DNA from: Maratus speciosus
Lineage: Eukaryota > Arthropoda > Arachnida > Araneae > Salticidae
Assembly: GCA_963932465.1 (NCBI GenBank)
Contig: OZ010799.1
Span: forward strand, 160,328,761 to 160,392,760
Direction of reading: 5' to 3'
DNA length: 64,000 nucleotides
Below the pieces are notes generated by a model. That model saw nothing but the letters and a program-made list of their open reading frames with translations. It ran no database searches and was not told where the DNA came from. This document shows positions 57,843 through 64,000 of this stretch, piece after piece (the stretch's first letter is position 1; every line of letters begins with the position of its first letter). A program made the position numbers and the translations under genes.

Positions 57843-58332
57843 CAGACGTGAAACGCTTTGAAGTAAATATGTTTGCTTCAAATGGGCATGGTTTTGGTTA
57901 ATTTCTTTAAAAAGCTTTGTATCTTGAAATTAATTTTGGGAAGATTTCCTCTTTGATGTGATTGTAGTTGGGGTTTTAATAGATAGTATGAAAACAGTAT
58001 AAAATAATAATATTTAATAGTATGAAGATAGGATAAAAATTCGAATTATAAATATTTTTAAGTAGATTGCTAAATGTATAATAGGAATGAGTAAAATCGA
58101 TTTTTTCCCCATTTAATATTTAAATTAAATGTGTTCGTTTAAAATATCTTTTAAAAGCGAATATTTTTTATAAGCAACTTTATAAATAAATTTTTTAAAA
58201 CTTTTTTTACCTTATTCGACTTTAAAAAATTAATTGCCAGTACTTTTGAATGAATGAGAAAGGTAATTTGCCCAGTTAGCTCGTCCTACTTACAGAAAAA
58301 TTTCTTATATTCCAGCAATGTTTGAAAGATGA
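57843..58332. other. Unassigned AT-rich sequence
   Basis: No feature recognised before the Penelope fragment. Confidence 0.4.
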
Positions 58333-58776
58333 AAAAGAATTTTCAATAGATTCAGAATTCTTCTTGTTGCCTCCCCCTCAAATAATCTGTTTGCAGCTAT
58401 TACCAGAAAGCAAGATCCTCTACCAATTTTATTCTATCCTGGTGTTTACGAAATCCCTATTCAACTCAATACTGGTCTATTAACTTCATATATTGGAATG
58501 ACAAAACGATGCCTGTTTGAAAGGATTAAAGAACATAAAAGGGATCTAAAATTCAATAGACTATCTACAGCTTTATCTAGATTAGCATTTAAAGGCAGTG
58601 TCGAGGCAGTTCATTTTGACAATGTAAAAAGTATCTCTAAATATTCCAACCCACTTAAAGCCCTTATACGTGAATCCATAGAAATAAGTCTAAGAAAAAA
58701 CGAGGTATGCAATGACAATATTTCATTTCAAATTTCTAATGTTTGGTTGAATATTTTAAAAGAAATACATTCGTAG
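58333..58776 (+). pseudogene. Penelope-like element GIY-YIG C-terminal fragment (PLE2)
   Basis: Open frame in register with the ATG at 58498 but clearly starting upstream: ILLVASPSNNLFAAITRKQD, then PGVYEIPIQ, YIGMTKRCLFERIKEHKRDL and TALSRL. GVY, YIG, R and EH mark the GIY-YIG nuclease that Penelope elements use. The C-terminal 60 residues (SISKYSNPLKALIRESIEI...) complete the protein to a stop at 58774. The RT domain is missing, so the copy is 5' truncated. Downstream, 58777-59290 is its 3' end, split by a SINE. Confidence 0.8.
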
Positions 58777-58930
58777 TGTTTATTTCGAGTTTTCCTAGTT
58801 TCTTATTGTAGTGTGTTAGCCTAACCACAGATGGCGCCATTTCCGACGCAGTACTGGTTTTGGTTGTGTTAATGATCAGTTGCCGTAATGTTTTCAGGTT
58901 GTGATGTCGTGAAAGTGAATGTGCTGTTGG

Positions 58931-59161
58931 TTTGGTTTGATTGTGTTTATGACGGCCGATTATCAACACGTGGGATATAGGCCCTGGGGGGAGTGCCCTT
59001 CGTGGGGGCCTTTCTAAGGGAACCTAACCCGTATTTACGCATGGGAATCCACGGTTTCGAAGAAAACCACGAAAACTCCGAAACGGTTAGGCCGACGGGC
59101 GCGATTGGGTTCGAACCCAGCACCTCCCGTCTACCAGCTTCGAGAGCAGAACCTCTCGGCC
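58931..59161 (-). mobile_element. tRNA-derived SINE, 231 bp, with 14-bp target duplication
   Basis: GAATGTGCTGTTGG occurs at 58917-58930 and 59162-59175. Between them, in minus sense, the insert starts CGGCCGAGAGGTTCTGCTCT and carries a perfect B box (GGGTTCGAACCC, 59107-59118). It continues through a GC-rich body and ends in an A/C-rich tail (AAACACAATCAAACCAAA). Far more GC-rich than its surroundings. The open frames on both strands across it are shadows. Confidence 0.85.
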
Positions 59162-59210
59162 GAATGTGCTGTTGGAAACTTCGCTCCGAGGAGGTCAAGG
59201 ACTCTCTCCC

Positions 59211-59245
59211 CTGAAGATGGGTCGTTAGAAAGAGCACGAAACGTT
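59211..59245 (+). ncRNA. Degenerate hammerhead-like motif at PLE2 3' end
   Basis: CTGAAGA (59211-59217) ... CACGAAAC (59235-59242) followed by GTT. Core blocks and order match a minimal hammerhead, but stem II hardly pairs, so it is decayed at best. Confidence 0.3.
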
Positions 59246-59425
59246 GGGAATAATTTGTAATATATTTTTAATATAGTTTTTATTTACATGTACGCTGATG
59301 AGTATCGTAAGATTTTTAATTGTTTAGTAATTGCTATTTATTTTTAAATTCGAAAACATTTTCTCTTTTTTAATTGAATTAGAAATCTTAATAATAATAA
59401 AGGACTTTACGTTGTAATATCGATA

Positions 59426-59808
59426 AAAACAAATAGGTGTTGCTATCCAACGTACAATTTATTCACAAGTTTTAACATAAAACTCTACTTTCGCTTTAAT
59501 CTTTAAAACCTTCGTGAGGAGAAAAATTTTCTAAAATATAAATCGACCACAAACTCTTTACATGCTACATTTTGAAATCAATTCAAAATACAAAATAGCC
59601 TAACGGGAACCTCTCAATCAAAAAAAAAAAAAAAAGTTCAGTGGCGCCATCTTTTAACCAAAATGTAGCATGTAAAGAGTTTGTTGTCGATTTATATTTT
59701 AGAAAATTTTTCTCCTGACGAAGGTTTTAAAGATTAAACCGAAACGTAGAGTTTTATGTTAAACTTGTGAATAAATTGTACGTTGGATAACAACACCTAT
59801 TTGTTTTA
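59426..59808. repeat. Inverted repeat carrying a hammerhead-like motif
   Basis: Arms 59426-59573 and 59660-59808 are inverted copies (about 148 bp) around an 86-nt centre that includes a poly-A run of about 16. The arms contain ATCCAACGTACAATTTATTC and AAAATATAAATCGAC. Resembles Penelope terminal units or a retrozyme-like repeat. Confidence 0.7.
59712..59751 (+). ncRNA. Hammerhead ribozyme-like motif
   Basis: CTC + CTGACGA (59715-59721), stem II GGTTT/AAACC, GAAAC (59741-59745), GTA, then GAG pairing with the first CTC as helix I. All core blocks are in order; one A-C mismatch at the base of stem II. The inverted arm at 59481-59520 has the same sequence with CTGA changed to CTCA. Confidence 0.5.
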
Positions 59809-60349
59809 TATAGAAATCTTAATTTATATAATTTTTGGTTTTTCCTTTTTAAATAAATTCGGATTTTAGTATTAATAGAGCGCATGCGTGCTAGGAATGA
59901 ACGTTAATTTTTCCCTCTTTTTCAGTCTTTTTGGAAGCATTCACGGATAAAACATGTTTTCTAGGAATACGGAAATTATTTGTTAAAAAATGAGGAATAA
60001 TTTATTGTATATTGACGAATTTTTCCGACAGTGTTCATTTTTGTAAAAAGTTTAATTTGTAACATATGCCCTTCCAAATACACGTTCATTTATTACAATT
60101 TCATGCTTCTTGGAAAAATTTTCAAATACTGCTAAGGTATTGTGGTCCACTAATTTTTAAAGTTTATAAACAAGACCAAAATGCATTTCTGAAAAACATC
60201 TGAAAGAAATCTGATTGTCGAGCATCCTTATGTATTAACTATCAAAAAAATTGTTTGGAATAATAATTTTTTTCTGCTAGTAATTTTTTTTTTTTCCAGA
60301 ATGTCTGCAAAAACAGATTTTTTGGCGAATTCTTAGAGATTTCATTATG
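59809..60349. other. Unassigned AT-rich sequence
   Basis: No feature recognised. Confidence 0.4.
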
Positions 60350-61869
60350 CAGGGATGAAAGTGCACTAAAGTCATTTTGGAGCAGTAAAATTCATTTTTG
60401 GAGCAGCAAAAATCAGATTTTGGAGCAATAAAATCCATTTTTGGAGTAGCAAAAGTCTGATTTTGGAGCAATAAAATCCATTTTCGGAGCAGCAAAAATC
60501 GGATTTTAGAGCAGTAAAATCCATTTTTGTAGCAGAGTAAAATCCATTTGTGTAGCATGAAAAATCTATTTAGTAGCAATAAAACCTGTTTTTGGAGCAG
60601 ACTGAAATTCTAATGTTAATAAACTCCTAAAAATTAGCATGATTGCCATCTTGAAAATATTTTGACATTTGAAAGAATAATTACTCAGATAAAATCTCTC
60701 CACTCATTTTACTAACTCTGGACATTCATTCTAAACGACATTTGGCTGCAGATTGCAATAATGGAAAATTAGCAGAAGACGAAAGCATATCTGTTTATTT
60801 GGCTTAAAAAAAAATTATTTTAGAGCGGTAATTTTAACTAATCACAGAAAATCATATGGATACAACATAGAGGACTCCCACTCAACTTTTGTACTAAAAA
60901 ACGGTAAAAGGGGATCATTTTTTTTTCGAAAAAAAAAGGACCAAAAAATACCATATATTTTGTATAAAAAAGATCTTTTAGTGACCCATTTCAGCCAAAA
61001 TAAACACAAAATCTCTGCGACCATTTTACAAAATTAGCGTGTTTTTGAAGATCCTTTGACGAAATCCGCGTGATTTCACGATCTATTACCAAAATTTGAG
61101 TGTTTTTCGCGATCTTTTGACGAAATTCGAGCATTTTCGCGATCTTTTGACAAAATTTGCGTTTTTTTGCAATTGTTTGACGAAATTCACATACTTTATG
61201 GAATCCTTTTGACGAAATTCGCGCGTTTTTTCGCGCTCTTCCGACGAAATTTGCGTTTTTTTCGCTATCTTCTGACAAAATTTGAGCTTTTTTGCAATCT
61301 TTTGAAGAAATTTACAAGAATCTTTTGACCACGTTTTGTTAGTTATTTCACGAAATTAGCGATACTTTATCAAAATTGACTTTTTTTAGCGATCTTTTGA
61401 CGGAATTCGTGTATTTTTCGCGATATTTCGACGAACTTTGTGTATTTTTTGCGGTATTTTGACGAAATTCGTGATATTTGACAAAATTCGCATTTTTTTC
61501 GCAATCTTTTGACGAAATTCACGATATTTTGAGTGCATTTTATTTGTTTTCAACAAAATTAGCGATTTGACAAATTTCCTATTTTTTAGCGATCCTTTGA
61601 CAAACGTGGTGTGTTTTTCGTGATTTTTTGATAAAATTCGCATGATTTTAGCGATTTTTTGACAAAATTCATGTATTTTTCGCGATCTTTTGACCACTTT
61701 TTTTTTTTCAATTTTTGATGAAATTAGCGGTTTGGAAAAGTTAAAAATGGATCTTTTCTTTGTTTCTCGGATCGACAAAATTAATTTCATTTTCGTACTA
61801 AGGACGTTTTGGCGCAAACTTAAGGAAAAACGCTATTTCTGCGCAGAATGCGCAGCACTAGAGACCCTG
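60350..61869 (-). mobile_element. TIR transposon with internal minisatellites (copy T2)
   Basis: Inverted partner of 3004..4967. It runs from CAGGGATGAAAGTGCAC at 60350, through the GGAGCAGTAAAATCC array (60376-60600), the AATTTCAGTCTGC-type block, GGTAAAAGGGGATC, the 31-bp minisatellite (61025-61700), to CTAGAGACCCTG at 61869. Both ends begin CAGGG when read inward, as in hAT elements, but the flanking octamers (TCATTATG, ATTAAAGG) do not match. No transposase; open frames here follow the tandem repeats. Confidence 0.6.
61025..61700. repeat. 31-bp minisatellite array inside T2
   Basis: About 20 degenerate units of GCGATCTTTTGACGAAATTC followed by GCGTGTTTTTC, the reverse complement of the array at 3250..4310. 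Confidence 0.8.
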
Positions 61870-63630
61870 ATTAAAGGATAACATTTTATTTAAAATATTC
61901 TTTTTTAATAGTATGTTTTATTTTCCATTAAACTGCTGTTGATATACTCTATTACATTGTAAATAATTTGTTGGACTAGCCGAAAACTTAAAAATTCATG
62001 CATCAGAAATTTACTAAAACCATCACCAACCATGACGAAACCATGAAGTTACGTGCAAATGACATAAAAGGACTTTCCTGAAATCTTTGGTGAGCTAAAC
62101 AGATAATCGGAATTAGAAACGCAAGGTTTTAATTTTTACTTCTTGAAGTAGTGGGATCGACTTTTACGCGTTATTTTAATTTTTTCTCTTTAAGTACAGA
62201 TGGTCGACTTATACGCAAGTATATACGGTAAAGAAAAAAACAGAGGTAAGGTCCCAAATGCAAGGGAGTCAGATCCTTGTATGAAAAACAAATTAAAAAC
62301 ATAGGGTAGATTGGGTGAAGATACCGCAGTTTTTTACTAAATAGTTTTTAAAATCGCCTGTTGTTTATATTTGTTATTCATTGATTTCTTGTTAAAGTTT
62401 AGACTCTTATGTATGATTTTAAAACTAATTTCATTTTACAGATGTTATAGAAAGCATCGAAAATTTTGATTTTATAAACACTTGCATTTCGGCATCTTTC
62501 CATAGATATGGGAAAGATGGCCAACTATCTAGGGGTAAGATGCCTTATGGAGTTTCAATGTAAACAATAATTTTTGTGAAGCAGTATAAAACATAATAGG
62601 ACGAATAAATGTAACTTTAATATTTTAGACATACTAAAGTTGTTAACTTACTTAATATTAGGAAATTACAAAAATATGAATGTAAGAAACGCTGGCAATG
62701 TAATAAAAAAACAAACTAATATTAATTTGTTACTTAATTGTTTATGTTATATTAATATATTTCTTTGTATAATATTTATTTAATATATTATGTTTTAATT
62801 AACATTTAAAAGAATTATGGCTTTTAAATACGACTATTTTTAAACATAAACATTGTAACAAATTTAACAACAGTAAAGACACTGTGATAAAGTGCTTTAG
62901 AGTCAAGCTTTTTTGTTAAGGTTTATCACATGTCCCTTTGTTGTTTTTAGCATTTTCTCAGGTCTGCCACAAACTGCACATTTTTTTAGGAACATTGAGC
63001 AGCTTTTATATAACCAACAGTTTCACTGAATGCACTTGATCCCATCAAAATGTCCAGGGGTTTTACTGCACTTTGCTAGACACTCTCAAGACCATTCTCA
63101 TTCACTTAAAAAAAAGATCATCGTCTTCTGAACCTTGGGAGGGAATTTAATCATCATCGTCAGTTGAAGATTCTGTCTTTCTAACCTTTGACTTCTAATC
63201 TAATTCCTTTTTAGAAAGGCTTGAGAGACTTGGAAATTCGCAGTTGCTATTGTCATACCGATTTAGTTTGGCTTTTATAGGCTTTTAAAATTACTTTTAT
63301 TGGAACATTAAAATGACAAAAAAAAAAAAAAAAAAAAAAAAACAACTTTGGTGAAAATTACGCCATAAACGATACATTAAAAATGTCAAATTTGAAAAAG
63401 CTAATTTTAAACTGTTGTGTTGATCTTATTTATTCAATCACGAAAGTAGCAGTTAGCTGTCTCGACAGCAATTGATTCTGTCTTAAAATCCCTCAGCCAA
63501 AGGGAAATGAATGGAAACCTGATTACAGGAGATCGCCACTAGTAGTTTAATTATGATTTAATCTATCTTCCGTAATTTTTTCAAGGCAGATCCAGTTAGC
63601 GTGTTTTTAGAATCTGCGATGTCTGCATGG
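61870..63630. other. Unassigned sequence
   Basis: Contains a poly-A tract of about 23 near 63320-63342, and a possible short mirrored motif (GGGTGAAGATACCGC / GGGGTAAGATGCC around 62314 and 62532). No gene recognised. Confidence 0.4.
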
Positions 63631-63634
63631 AGGT

Positions 63635-63670
63635 TGGCGAGCATAGCTCGTAGGGGGCAGAAACCCCTAG
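63635..63670 (+). mobile_element. Possible Helitron 3' end
   Basis: GGCGAGCATAGCTCG forms a 5-bp hairpin, followed by TAGGGG/CCCCTA around GCAGAAA, ending CTAG with T next. Helitrons end in a hairpin plus CTRR and insert before T. No 5' end was identified, so the element's extent is unknown. Confidence 0.35.
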
Positions 63671-64000
63671 TTATCTAAAACTATATTATATACTACTACC
63701 GATATTTACATTTATTAAAATTATTTATAACTGCATTTGAAATAAAATTTTTAAGAATGATTAAAATTAATAATTATTAAACTATTATTTATAAGGTCAA
63801 TAAAGTTTATTTATAAGGCAGAATACATATAGAAACCTTTCAAATTATGTTCACCGTAGATTTTAATATTTCTTTATGTCCTTTAAACATTTAGAAAATT
63901 TATAATTTTAATAAATGATTTTTTTAATCAGCATATAAAAATCACGATTTAACCACTGATTTAAATTATCTGATGAAAATCGCTGAGAAGTAAATTAGTA
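63671..64000. other. AT-rich sequence
   Basis: Very AT-rich, with no recognised feature. Confidence 0.4.

Overview
The window is AT-rich eukaryotic DNA dominated by transposable-element debris, with one recognisable host gene. It looks like an arthropod genome, most likely a chelicerate and perhaps a spider. That guess rests on the very long intron, the mix of mariner, hAT, piggyBac, Penelope-like, SINE and Helitron-related repeats, and the absence of any prokaryotic organisation. No rRNA, CRISPR array or operon is present. Most open frames are chance products of simple sequence, minisatellites or antisense repeats.

Host gene. Two minus-strand exons, 15158..15363 and then 472..670, encode thrombospondin type-1 repeats of a THSD7-type membrane protein. 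Both have good splice sites and matching phases (phase 0 to phase 0). The 14.5 kb between them is an intron packed with repeats. The gene continues past the left edge, and its 5' exons were not found in the window.

Layout. 1-10 kb: two diverged copies of an 830-bp repeat, a transposon carrying a 31-bp minisatellite (its inverted partner lies at 60-62 kb), and a 507-bp insertion with an 18-bp target duplication that holds two divergent tRNA-like units. 10-23 kb: pogo-like, mariner and hAT non-autonomous elements; a hAT relic with a transposase C-terminal fragment; a recent 2.63-kb tandem duplication with a Helentron-type (HINE) repeat at its junction; and piggyBac-type MITEs. 23-32 kb: an inverted-arm Penelope-like element with a dead reverse transcriptase and a hammerhead-like motif; mariner relics, one split by a TTAA-flanked MITE; and a diverged complex tandem repeat. 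31-37 kb: two copies of a second HINE family (145-151-bp internal repeats, GTCY microsatellite), one inserted in a 600-bp tandem array. 38-51.6 kb: a minus-strand LTR retrotransposon with gag and protease but no reverse transcriptase, whose 5' LTR is split by about 8 kb of foreign DNA ending in a nearly perfect 1.13-kb palindrome. 51.6-64 kb: hAT and nested mariner/piggyBac MITEs, a second Penelope GIY-YIG fragment interrupted by a SINE with a 14-bp target duplication, hammerhead-like motifs, the inverted minisatellite transposon, and a possible Helitron tail.

The main interest is structural. Several nesting relations can be ordered in time because empty or uninterrupted copies sit in the same window. 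All alignments were done by eye, so percentages and end points are approximate.
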